NCBI GenBank assembly: GCA_905250115.1
Contig: CAJNOI010000305.1
Coordinates: 1-64,000, forward strand
Source: Adineta steineri
Taxonomy: Eukaryota; Rotifera; Eurotatoria; Adinetida; Adinetidae
Direction of reading: 5' to 3'
DNA length: 64,000 bases
Shown here one piece after another: positions 51,371-61,989 of the stretch (position 1 is its first letter; every line of letters starts with the position of its first letter). The notes beneath the pieces are model-generated. The model worked only from the letters and a program-made list of their open reading frames with translations, ran no database searches and was not told the origin of the DNA. Made by a program: the position numbers and the translations under genes.

Positions 51371-52453
51371 ATGAGTAATTTAACTCGTCGAAATAAATCA
51401 AAACTAGAACTTCTTCCTGATGAAATTTTCTTAGAACTATTTTCATACATCAAACCGATTGATCTTTATCATGGTTTTCTGAATCTTAATTCACGTTTAA
51501 ATAATATTTTAAATGATACTTATATATGTATACATATTATTAACGATGACGAACATAAAAGTGATCAATTATGTATAAATTATTTTGCTCAACAAATAAT
51601 TTATCTTGCTATTGATTGTCATTGGACATGTTTATCTTATCCTATAAATCTTCGATTCTTGACTAATTTACGTTCACTTCATCTACCTATACCAAGTGAT
51701 GAGCAATGCTTAGATATTACACCAACTAATTTACCATATTTAACTAATTTAACTATAAATGATAATGTATTTAAAACAACTTTATTTAATATAAATTCAT
51801 TTCCATATTTTTCTACATGTTGTATTCCACGTATTTATTCATCAATGTTAAATACAATGAAATCGAATCAATTATGTTTAACATTGCATTCTCTTCAATT
51901 AAGTACTTGTTTAATTCATGATTTATATGATATTCTTCCATATTTACCAAATTTTAATTATTTAGAAATTGTTTTACAATCAAATAATCGAAATATTCAA
52001 CGAGATTATATAAAACATAATAAAATATCTCATTTAAAAATAAAACTTCGAAAACTTGATCCTGATTTTGAAATTTTACTAAAATCAATGTCTAATCTTC
52101 GTCGAATTGAATTCTTATGGAATAATTCTTATCAATGGTATAATGAAAGAAAAAATTTTAATTTTAATAGATTTTCTGATATAATTAATGAAAATAGTAA
52201 ATCATTACAACGTCTTGATATTGATATTCATGTTTCAAAATGTGATTATGATATTAATACTATTCATCATATAAATTTACGATGGTTTTCATCATTATCT
52301 ATTATAGAAATTTATAATGATAGATCATTTTTCATTACAACGAAAAAAATATCATCGAATCCAGAAGATAAATTAATTACTACTATATTACAATCAACAT
52401 ATATGGCACAGAGAAATGCACGTTTCAATCGAATTACAATAGATAAAATTTAA
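51371..52453 (+). CDS. F-box protein with leucine-rich C-terminal region
   Basis: Single exon, 360 residues. The F-box is near the N-terminus (LELLPDEIFLELFSYIKPID, residues about 12-31, continuing to about 50). The rest is Leu/Ile/Asn-rich with irregular repeats such as LRFLTNLRSLHLPIP and LPYLTNLTIND, consistent with degenerate LRRs that would hold substrate. F-box proteins link substrates to SCF ubiquitin ligases through Skp1. The family is strongly expanded in bdelloids; this copy has no disruption. The target is unknown. Confidence 0.8.
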   Translation: MSNLTRRNKSKLELLPDEIFLELFSYIKPIDLYHGFLNLNSRLNNILNDTYICIHIINDDEHKSDQLCINYFAQQIIYLAIDCHWTCLSYPINLRFLTNLRSLHLPIPSDEQCLDITPTNLPYLTNLTINDNVFKTTLFNINSFPYFSTCCIPRIYSSMLNTMKSNQLCLTLHSLQLSTCLIHDLYDILPYLPNFNYLEIVLQSNNRNIQRDYIKHNKISHLKIKLRKLDPDFEILLKSMSNLRRIEFLWNNSYQWYNERKNFNFNRFSDIINENSKSLQRLDIDIHVSKCDYDINTIHHINLRWFSSLSIIEIYNDRSFFITTKKISSNPEDKLITTILQSTYMAQRNARFNRITIDKI

Positions 52454-52800
52454 ATAATATATAGAGAAGATAAAAGAAAAAAACAAAAATGTTTTTGTGT
52501 AATTATGTTATTTATGATTGTAATAAAAAGGAGAAATATAGCTTTGTTCTGTGTTGATGATTGAGTTGTACAACTTGTTATTGCTTTATTACAATAACAT
52601 TTCTCATCGCAACAATGTAAATAAACAAGTAGTGCAAGGCAACAGAACAGTATTTATAATGTTGATGAAAATGTATTTTTGTTTGAAAAAAGAAAGTAAG
52701 AAACAACGTGCCATTAGAGTTGCATTTTGATCAAACAAGAACATTAAACAGTCCAAAAAACGACTTTATCAGGTGAGATCGTGTTGTGAATTCGTATACA
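52454..52800. other. Intergenic, upstream of ART-TPR gene
   Basis: About 350 bases. The in-frame extension upstream of the chosen ATG begins on GTG at 52786 and adds only five codons, so it is not used. No promoter motif stands out. Confidence 0.45.
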
Positions 52801-54921
52801 ATGTCACAGAAAAATTCTAAAATGAACAGTACTACACAAAAGCAATCGAGTGTAGTATCAAAGCCGAAAACAGTTACCATGAACAAGGCTAATTTGAAAC
52901 AAATCAGTACTGAAAAAAATCCCGTGAGCAAGACTATTACATCAAAATCTCCATCAATGCGCTCGGTCGAGAATTTTATTATTGTTTGGTTAGATGTAAA
53001 TATGAATGAGACAAAGGACGTGTATCGAAATTCGATTGATAACCTTCGAAGTATTGTTAATACGATAAAAACATTCAATAATATGAATTTATGTATGGAT
53101 TTCTTAATTCAAATTCAAGAAGAAAAATTATTTATGATTGTATCAGATTCTCTTGCCCAAGCAATCGTGTCTCATATTCATTCCATGTCCAAGGTCTATT
53201 CAATCTATGTGCTGAGTGACAAAAAATCAAGTGATGAGTCATGGATGAAGAAGTGGAGTAAAGTGAAAGGAACCTTTACGAGTATCAAACCTATTTGTGA
53301 TACACTTAAACATGATATTCAGCAATGTAGTAGTAATCTGACACCAATTAGCATTCTCAGTACTAGCTATTCGTCGAACCGAGACGTAAATGAACTTGAT
53401 CAATCGTTCATGTACTCGCAACTACTCAAAGAGATTCTTCTCGAATTAAACTACGAGCCCAATGTCAAGAAGGAACTAGTCGATTTTTGTCGCATTCAAT
53501 ATTGTAACAATACTGTCGAATTAAAGATCATCGACGAATTCGATAAACAGTACGAAGATCATTCACCCATCTGGTGGTACACTCGTGAAGGTTTCACTTA
53601 TTCAATGTTAAACAAAGCACTACGTACACAAGATATTGAGATCATTATTAAGATGGGATTTTTTATACGTGATCTACATCAACAAATCGAATTACTTCAT
53701 TCAGCAACAAAAAATCAAGGTTCTCTGACTGTTTATCGTGGTCAAAGTATGCTCAATAATGAATTCGAAATGATTAAAAGCAGTAAAGGTGGTCTTCTGT
53801 CATTTAACAATTTTCTGTCGACAAGTATTGATCGACAAGTTTCTCTTTCTTTTGCCAAAATAGCATTACATAATCCTGATTTAAAGGCAATTCTTTTTCA
53901 AATGGAAGCTAATCCAGCATTTGCTTCAACACCTTTTGCTCAAATAAGCAACATCAGTTATTATTCAGATGTAGAAAAAGAGGTACTCTTTTCGATGCAC
54001 ACCGTATTTCGTATTGGTGAAATTGAACAGATCGAAGATGGAGTATGGCAAGTGAAGCTAACATTGACTAGTGATAATGATGAACAATTAAAGAAGGTCG
54101 CTGAACGTATTAGAATAGAGATTGGACCAGGAACAGGTTTACATCGATTGAGTCAATTGATGATCAAGATGGGTAAATTCGACAAGGCCAAGGAAATCTC
54201 TGAAGCACTACTCAGTTTGGCATCCGGTAATAATGCACGAACTACTGCCACATGTCACCATCAACTCGGATACATCGACGAAGAGAAAGGTGACTTATCA
54301 AATGCTCTTATCCACTACAAACAATCTCTCGATATCAGTCTTACTTATCTATCATCGGATGATCCTTCTCTCGTTTCAACCTACTCGAATATTGGTAGTA
54401 TTTATAAAAAACAAGATGATCTAAATGCTGCTTTTGAATATTTTCAACGTGCACTAAATATTGATCTACATGCCTCAAATCCTGATCAACTTCAAATTGC
54501 AACTCATTATAATAACATCGGTCTTGTGCTTAAACGACAAAATAAAGACGATGAAGCACTTAAACATTATGAACGTGCACTCGAACTTAAGCTTGCTCAT
54601 CTTCCAGCACGTCATCCATCGTTAGCCATTGCTTACGGTAATATCAGTGGGATTTATCAATCAAGAAAAGAATATCCGAAAGCTCTTATGTATCTTGAAA
54701 AAACTCTTGAAATCAAACAAAAGTCTCTTCCACCTAAACACCCATCGTTGATCGTAACTCATCGCAATATGGCAACAGCACTCGACGGTCTCCGTCGATA
54801 TGACGAAGCCATCCAACATGCACAGAACGCAGTCGATATTGCACGATGTACATTCGAACCTGACCATCCAGAAGTTAAAGAGAATCAAGAATATCTCGAT
54901 GCACTTCGTGAAAAATTATGA
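52801..54921 (+). CDS. Mono-ADP-ribosyltransferase (R-S-ExE) fused to TPRs
   Basis: Single exon, 706 residues. A Ser/Lys/Thr-rich N-terminus (1-55) precedes an alpha/beta domain (about 60-190, FIIVWLDVNMNE...) that I recall from other bdelloid proteins of this class. The ART domain (about 265-430) has the arginine-specific ARTC signature: R313 in VYRGQ, S340-T-S in FLSTSID, and E392-K-E394 in DVEKEVLFS. The ExE motif predicts NAD+:protein arginine transfer. Five kinesin-light-chain-like TPRs follow (about 470-690, for example ALIHYKQSLDI, AFEYFQRALNI, ALKHYERALEL, ALMYLEKTLEI), probably for partner binding. There is no signal peptide, so it should be intracellular, unlike vertebrate ecto-ARTs. 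A PARG-like gene lies about 5 kb downstream. Confidence 0.9.
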   Translation: MSQKNSKMNSTTQKQSSVVSKPKTVTMNKANLKQISTEKNPVSKTITSKSPSMRSVENFIIVWLDVNMNETKDVYRNSIDNLRSIVNTIKTFNNMNLCMDFLIQIQEEKLFMIVSDSLAQAIVSHIHSMSKVYSIYVLSDKKSSDESWMKKWSKVKGTFTSIKPICDTLKHDIQQCSSNLTPISILSTSYSSNRDVNELDQSFMYSQLLKEILLELNYEPNVKKELVDFCRIQYCNNTVELKIIDEFDKQYEDHSPIWWYTREGFTYSMLNKALRTQDIEIIIKMGFFIRDLHQQIELLHSATKNQGSLTVYRGQSMLNNEFEMIKSSKGGLLSFNNFLSTSIDRQVSLSFAKIALHNPDLKAILFQMEANPAFASTPFAQISNISYYSDVEKEVLFSMHTVFRIGEIEQIEDGVWQVKLTLTSDNDEQLKKVAERIRIEIGPGTGLHRLSQLMIKMGKFDKAKEISEALLSLASGNNARTTATCHHQLGYIDEEKGDLSNALIHYKQSLDISLTYLSSDDPSLVSTYSNIGSIYKKQDDLNAAFEYFQRALNIDLHASNPDQLQIATHYNNIGLVLKRQNKDDEALKHYERALELKLAHLPARHPSLAIAYGNISGIYQSRKEYPKALMYLEKTLEIKQKSLPPKHPSLIVTHRNMATALDGLRRYDEAIQHAQNAVDIARCTFEPDHPEVKENQEYLDALREKL

Positions 54922-55784
54922 TTCATCTTCAACAGTGGTCCTATTCTAAAATTCAAGAATTCTAAAATTTTCAAATAAATATATATGAATTTATTTGATA
55001 TTGGTATAGATGGAGTTTAGGAATTTTCAAAATTTTAGGGTGGGTGTGAGTATCATTGAGGGCGTTTCTTCCTTTAATTTCATTACCCACACCCTCAAGA
55101 TGCATACCTTTATTTTCCTTTTATTTCCCATTAGATGATAGATTTATTCGAAATATTTTGATAGTTCTTCTGTTATTTAATAGACATATACTTCGTAATG
55201 ATTGATTATATAATTTTCAGAACTTATTCTCATGCACAAGATTTAGTATCATGTTCTATAAAAGAAGAAGCATCGATAAGTTTCTTTTTATTTGTCTACA
55301 ATATCTTAGATTTTTATGTCTATAACTATGACTATATATAATATTAGGTTCTGAATGTTACTCTTTGTGACTTCTTACTATAAGACTTGCATTTCGCTTT
55401 TTTTCACTTGCATGTTTCTCAATTAGTTTTTGTTTTTTTGTCACATCAAATCTACTAAACGCGACATCTTATAAGTCTATTGCGCTTCCTTACATGTTTG
55501 TACCGCTCATTATTGGATTAATAAAGTAGCTGTAAATATTAAGGATGTGTGTGTGTATCAGGACGAACTGTGTATGGTATAATAATTTTCTAGGAACTAT
55601 TCGAAGATAATATTCAATATAGAATAGATAAACTATATCATTTACATTTTCTTCAAATTCTTAGAGAGAATAGATTAAGAACAATTATATTTGTGTGGGT
55701 TAAAATATTTTATTTAGATATTTGAATAAATAAAGCAGAAAAATAGGTTTTAGTCTGTGAGAAATGAGAATAATAATGAAGGAT
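54922..55784. other. Intergenic between convergent ART-TPR and GPCR C
   Basis: About 860 bases with a palindrome at 55035-55101 and a lone G-rich half-arm (AAGGATGTGTGTGTGTATCA near 55540). Confidence 0.5.
55035..55101. repeat. GT/AC palindrome copy
   Basis: Left arm TTAGGGTGGGTGTGAGTATC and right arm ATTACCCACACCCTCAAGAT, about 115 bases past the ART-TPR stop codon. Confidence 0.7.
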
Positions 55785-56939
55785 TTAGTTAATTCTTTCT
55801 TGCATTGTTAATGCATCTGTAACATCATCTTCTTCATGTTGTTTACGAACATGAAGTAAAATCATAAGTTCATGCCGGAACAATTGACTTGATAATGTGC
55901 ACGAATAAAAACTTAAACAAGGACCAAACAGACCAACGAATGAAAGCACATTGCCAATTAAACTTTGTTCAGCCAATTCTAATGCATTTTTTCGTGAATT
56001 ATCATCAAGTATATTAAATGTACCACCAATTGCTCCTGCAGCTGATGTTAGTCCAAATAAAATTGATTGCATAAGTGTCATTTGAATCAATTGTCGATCA
56101 ATAAATTTCGTTCGTTTCTGATGATGAATTATAATATTTTCATCATGAACTCTTGGAATTGATTGTTGAATATGACGAATTGTAAGAAAGCCAAATATAA
56201 ACATTGTTAATGATGGAATCAAACTCCACACAATTAAAATAAAAAATCCATTTAATTTTTGAAATAAATTTGGTTGACCAAGACATATTACTGGTTGACT
56301 ACTGATTGTGAAAAAGATAAGTATTGGCATTTGTGTAAGACCTGTAAATATAATTGCAAGTGTTATCAAATATTTGAAAACACGAATTGAACTCCAACCA
56401 CGAAGTCTCATAGATGGTGAGCTACATAAAAACCTTGAATAGAAAATCAAATATCATATATATATATATATATATATATTCAAATTGTTTACTAATTACC
56501 GATCAATAGAAGCTAAACCTATAAACCAACAGGGTAAAATTCTACAAAATAAAAAAATATAGTAACAATCAAAACTAATTTGATCATCATCTATTATCAA
56601 AATATTAATAAATTACCTTGCCCAAGAAAATAAAAATGTCAACATTTTGCACATTGTCACTGAAGAAAGAAATAAACTTCGACTATACCCAAATTGTAAA
56701 AGACGCACTGGTAGAACACCAAAAATAACACCATAACCAGCAATGGCTGATGCCATAAAATATCTAGCACATGGATTCAATCGAAGTGCAGGCCGGGTAA
56801 ATATACAGACATTTAATGAATGTCCAATCAAACCAAGAATAAACATTGTCATACACCAATATCGGGTGAACATGATTGTTTTCTGTGTAACATTACTCAC
56901 AGCACTAGCAAGATCATTAGTGGTATTTGAAGAAGACAT
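55785..56939 (-). CDS. Rhodopsin-like GPCR, paralogue C
   Basis: Three exons on the minus strand: 56617-56939, 56500-56541 and 55785-56433; 337 residues. Seven membrane segments; FTRPALRLNPCARYFMAS after TM1 and ASIDRFLCSS as the DRY equivalent. The 42-base middle exon encodes the end of TM3 up to the D-R of this motif. The first intron matches the position in paralogue B. A second intron is unique to this copy and carries a (TA)n run. TM7 ends SFYSCTLSSQLFRHEL. Confidence 0.87.
56454..56480. repeat. (TA)n microsatellite in GPCR C intron
   Basis: An uninterrupted TA run within the 66-base second intron of GPCR C. Confidence 0.8.
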
Positions 56940-59757
56940 CGTAAAATATATTTAATAAAATAATCTAAAATAACTATTATTGTTTAATAAATCATTTTCA
57001 ATATCTTCTCATGTGTTACCTCAGAGTTTTATTCTTTAAGAGAATAATGTTTTAAAACATAGTCAAAGCTCAGTAAACTAAGACTATCACTACTTTTCTC
57101 AGATATTTCTATCTAATAACATCTGTTTATATACTCTTCCTCACATTTGTTCTTTCTTGCTCATCAGCTTCATTTATTCGGCACTTCAGACAAGAAAGAG
57201 AGAGAGAGAAAGAAAGAATGGAAGAAAATCTGTTAGAGATCAGTCAGGTCTCTATGTTCTTGACCTATTTCAAATAATTTTCATTCTTATTGGTTACTTA
57301 TACAAAAAAGTTCATTTGACCTTTAAGAGAAAACAGAGCATCCAACAGACAAAAAGAATTAACAGATTTGAATTATTTTTAGTTTAAAATATCAACAGTT
57401 TATCACAACCTGAACTCTGACAAAGTTCGAACTTTTTCTATCTTTTATACATGTCATAGAATTCATTTTATAATTAGTTTTTATTTCATTCAAGTCTTCA
57501 GTTGATTCTTAAAAGCACTATAAAATCAATACACAACTATCTATATATAGCAAAGACTGACAAATATGATTACAATATTCGTCTACGAAGACAAAGCGAA
57601 CAAGAAAAGATTATATACTATCTTATCTTTAGATATTTAGATTAACAACATTCCTTAATTTTCGAACAAATGATATCTGCTGAAGTTATTATAAAAGATA
57701 ACCTTTATGCTTTTAGCAATGACACTGATAATACATATATCTCACACTTTGTTTGGTTTTGAAGAATTTTATTTGAGATTGCTTCAATCTTTATAATTTA
57801 TCACAGGAAAATTCCGATTTTGTTCTGACTTCTGAAATCAAGACGAAATTGACACATTCATTAGATGTGTATGTTAGTTTAAGATACTATTCTTTTATGT
57901 TAATTGGTCGATGCATTTAATATTGAATGTATTCAAAAAAAACTTAGTCGAAGAACAAGATGATCGTATCAAAAATACTTTAATAAACAAATAATAAAAT
58001 TGTTTTCATTACTGACATGTTGACATATTAATCCCCTTTAATTTTAAGGATTGTCTTATTTTTTCCATTTTTGAGAGTGGCCTACAGTCTTTGCTTTTGA
58101 CCTTTTTTTGTCATCGCACTATTTCTATAATAAAACTTGTCGGAGAGCTACCAAATTCATGAATTTCTACAATCAGATTCAATTAGTATCTAGTATTCTT
58201 CTTGAATAAGAGATAATGAAAAATCAATAAAAACATAACAATATAGCAAAAGTCTTCGCATATATGACTAGTGAATTTGGTTTATTCATAAATTTTATCG
58301 GTACAATTAAGAAAGTGAAATAAGATTACCATGACCCATGAATATATTTTCATCAGACTTAAAAACAATATTTTTATTAATGGTTATAATCGTCTTAGAC
58401 GGTAAGCAGTACACAATGATTTCATTCAATCTAATAAAAATATTGTTATTTCTGCTTAGTCAAATGATGATTATAAGATTAGGTTGACCCGAATAGATTA
58501 CGTTCTAAAAGTACAATGAAACAAGATGAATCTTTGATTATTTTGTCTACAAAGAGTCTTCGTGAGAAGATGTGACATAGTCATACGAAAAATGTCATTT
58601 TTTTAGAATCACTTGTTAATTACACAGATATTTTCTATTATATACATTTAATAGCACAAACAAATATATAATACTTCATTATGAAGAGAATGATCGAATT
58701 GTAACAATAATGTAAAATCTTATATTTATATAAACATATTATCTTGTTTCATTAATGAATAACTACTAGACATGTATCATAAAGCGAAAGAAATTTAGTT
58801 CTTTAGTTTTATCAAGTTTAAACACTTGTATATAATTAATGCTATCATAAAAAACAAACATCAATACAATACAATAGATAGTATATTTCATTTAAAACAT
58901 TAAAAAGCTGATGACATTAATAAAACAAAAGAAGAAATATCATATGACATAAAATTATTGTCTTCAAATATTATAGAAATATTATGATTTAGCTAATGAA
59001 GTTTCATAGAAAAAAAGAATATGTATACGCGAAGTTTATTTTTGCACATCATTCGATTAAACAATCATAAGTCCTATAAGTGTACGTTAAATTGTGACAG
59101 AAAATTCATTTTAATATGAAAAAGTATACAACAAAAATGTATACTGTGGATGGATATGGGTAATAAAACAACAAAAAACCTATCGTTCTTTCTTTTTTTA
59201 CAAATAATCAGAATAGAAGAAAGAAAAACCATATGAGTCATTGTAATTTCACAATCATTGCGTCAGATATAATATTACAATATAACAATGAAGAATATGG
59301 AAGAAATGAATTGTATATCAACATTAGAACTTATTTTGTTCATGTGTGTTTACTAAACTATACGTAAGTGTGTAAAGTTTTTCCATCGAATAAAGAATCA
59401 TTAAGAAATATCTTGTAATGTTGCTTATAGATTGGTTAACAATAATAAAGCATAATAAGCCGAGCTATAGAACCATACTGTACAAAAATGATATGTCTAT
59501 CACTATTATCTAAACTAATAAATTGTTAGACTTCATTTAGTAACCATGTGTAATAAACAAAAGTCTACGTGGCAGAATAAAGTATTTTTCAATTCTGTAT
59601 ATGACTCATCTACATGAAAAGGTTTTGTCAAAAATAATAAGATTAGTCATGATGATGTTACTAATATTTTTTTCGAATCTATTCTAGCACTTTATAAAAT
59701 TTTCCATTTAGGATACAACTAGTGAAAGTATCAATACTTCATGCTGATTGCTTGGTA
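56940..59757. other. Long divergent intergenic region
   Basis: About 2.8 kb of AT-rich DNA upstream of both GPCR C and the PARG-like gene. No coding stretch recognised. A TTTTCCATTTAG acceptor at 59711 suggests that a 5' exon of the PARG-like transcript lies somewhere here. There is no palindrome of the GT/AC family. Confidence 0.5.
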
Positions 59758-61065
59758 ATGAATTCACGAACTGTTCCATGCATACGTATTGATTATTCAA
59801 ACCTATATCCTTGTGGAACTTTGATCAATAAACAAATCTATACTGACATTAATGAAGCTGATGTAAATCAATTCTACTTACGTTTCGAAGAAAATGATGA
59901 ACAAAAAAGTATATTTCGTAAATGGACCGATGAATTACTACAAACTAATGATAAAGACATAATTAATAATATATTTGAAGAATATAGAAGATTATGGCGT
60001 TCTCGTAAATATGGATCACGTTTCTTTGACTTACATGGTCGGGAATTTCAGAATTTTGCTATCAATCTAACAAATCATATGGAACAATCAGAATGGCGTC
60101 AGTTAAGTATGTCCAAGAGTCATGCCGATCGTCGAATTCTTCGCAGTCGAGTGTACGCCATTGGTTCTCGTGATGATATTGAATGGAATGGCAAATTTAT
60201 AAATGATACAGTTGAAAGGAAGAAAAAGAAATTGGAGATGATCCAACATTTACAATCTCTAGAACTCTTCGACTGGTTTGCTCCAAATTATGAATTGCAT
60301 GAGTCCAATTTATTTGAATCAGATCATGATTTAGAAATAAGAATCACAAGACAAGGTACACAAGAAACTATCGAAGAATTATATCAAAATATGCAAAATG
60401 AACCGAAGTTGATTGCATGGGTAAATTTTGCGGCCAGTCATAATGTTTGTGGTAGTTATAGTGTTGATTTCGGTGGATCTCAAGAAGAAGAAGTCGCTAC
60501 CAATTGTGATGGAGCAGTATTGCTAGGTACCCTAGGTTATTTTGTTGAAACAGGATTGAAATCATGGGTACGAGGAAGATGGGTATCTTATAAAACAGGT
60601 ATGCATATTCCTCCAGGTGGACATTATTGGGCAATGACCAAATTTGTGACAGGTCCATCTCATGTCGATTGTGGAATGATTGCTACTGCTTTTGCCGATT
60701 TTCGTCCTTACATTCCAATATTTTATCCATATACTGAACGAAAATACTTTTACACACTAATTGGAAATGTTAAAAATGAAGAAGAATTGGAGAAAAGATG
60801 CATGATTGATATTGAGGGTGTTCTAAAAACATGTTTAGCAAAACAAGTACATACTTTAGTTACGGGTGCCAGTGGATGTGGAGCATTTCGTCATAATCCA
60901 TATGTAGAAGCAAAACTATGGAAAAAATGTCTGGAGAAAAAAGAGTATAGATGTGGATCCTTGAAGCAAGTGATCTTTGCTGTATTAGACAGTGAAACAA
61001 GTGATAATTGGATCGCATTTCGAAATGAATTCAGTACATTACAAAACATTGAAAACAAAATGTGA
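59758..61065 (+). CDS. Microbial-type PARG-like macrodomain protein
   Basis: Open single exon, 435 residues from the first in-frame ATG. The C-terminal half carries the signature of the bacterial/fungal PARG-like macrodomain family (TIGR02452/DUF2263): AWVNFAASHNVCGSYSVDFG, the catalytic loop GGSQEEEVATNC (about 239-250) with paired glutamates, and GASGCGAFRHNP (about 369-380) forming the phosphate loop. The N-terminal 180 residues are charged and helical without a known motif. It should hydrolyse ADP-ribose chains or related NAD-derived substrates. The frame stays open 18 codons upstream to a splice acceptor, so a 5' coding exon may be missing from this model. Compared with family members (about 270-300 residues) the N-terminus is extended. 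Confidence 0.8.
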   Translation: MNSRTVPCIRIDYSNLYPCGTLINKQIYTDINEADVNQFYLRFEENDEQKSIFRKWTDELLQTNDKDIINNIFEEYRRLWRSRKYGSRFFDLHGREFQNFAINLTNHMEQSEWRQLSMSKSHADRRILRSRVYAIGSRDDIEWNGKFINDTVERKKKKLEMIQHLQSLELFDWFAPNYELHESNLFESDHDLEIRITRQGTQETIEELYQNMQNEPKLIAWVNFAASHNVCGSYSVDFGGSQEEEVATNCDGAVLLGTLGYFVETGLKSWVRGRWVSYKTGMHIPPGGHYWAMTKFVTGPSHVDCGMIATAFADFRPYIPIFYPYTERKYFYTLIGNVKNEEELEKRCMIDIEGVLKTCLAKQVHTLVTGASGCGAFRHNPYVEAKLWKKCLEKKEYRCGSLKQVIFAVLDSETSDNWIAFRNEFSTLQNIENKM

Positions 61066-61989
61066 ATAAATATTGTTTGATGTTTGATTTTTCATTATTG
61101 ACTTTTTAACTAATAATATGTAATATGTAAGACAGTCATGAAGCAAGCACTATTACTAGTCTCAGACAACAACAAAAACCTTTAATCTTGATTGACTTTA
61201 GAATTATTCAATAAAAAAGAATTACTTATTTTTTATTCTTCTTGAGTCGTAGAATCGAATTAAGAAAATATAAGAATGGATAAGACTATAATGTGAAAAT
61301 TGAAATCAATTTGTAGTAGTTTCCACCAAGTTTACAATTATTTTATGACTGTTATTATTTCTTTCAATAAGTTAGCGACGTCTTTTAAAAATAAGAATTT
61401 ACTGAAATGCATCGACAGCAGGTTTTATTGACATGAGTAAAGCTCTTTTTTATACTACAGTGAGGTTTTTCCTCAGTGAGATTTTATATACCGACAAGAA
61501 TAAAATCTACTATTATTAATATTTTATAACAACATATGAAACGAATAGATCAGTGACCAAGTATGATGCAATAAATGATCAGTTTATGCCAATTAAGCAG
61601 ATTTCATTTTCTGTTATATGACTTATATTTACTATTTTTTCATATCAGAACTGCAGTGAATATTTGAATAATAGAGTAATAAAAACTACTAGATACATTA
61701 TCAATATTGTTAGATAATTTGTATAAAAAATGATAATCATTAACGCTTACATGTATTTTAAAACGTAAATCAACAAATGACTCATCTACTACGTTCAAAC
61801 ACAGACAGAATGAATACATACTATGTTCCGTTTCACTATTTGCAATTATAGAACAGATTTAGTTCATATTTTAACAAAATAAAGATCACAATCTATAGAT
61901 AAAATATACGATACAAAAGTTAGTTTTTTTTATCATTTACCTTTTCTTCAACCATTCGCGGATAAAGAAGAGTTTGATATTTAGACATT
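61066..61989. other. Intergenic between PARG-like and modular membrane protein
   Basis: About 920 AT-rich bases. No gene or repeat family member seen. Confidence 0.5.

Noticed and set aside
59722-59757. GTG start of the PARG-like frame
   Set aside because: GTG is not a usual eukaryotic start. The frame is open to a splice acceptor instead, so the first ATG was used and a missing 5' exon noted.
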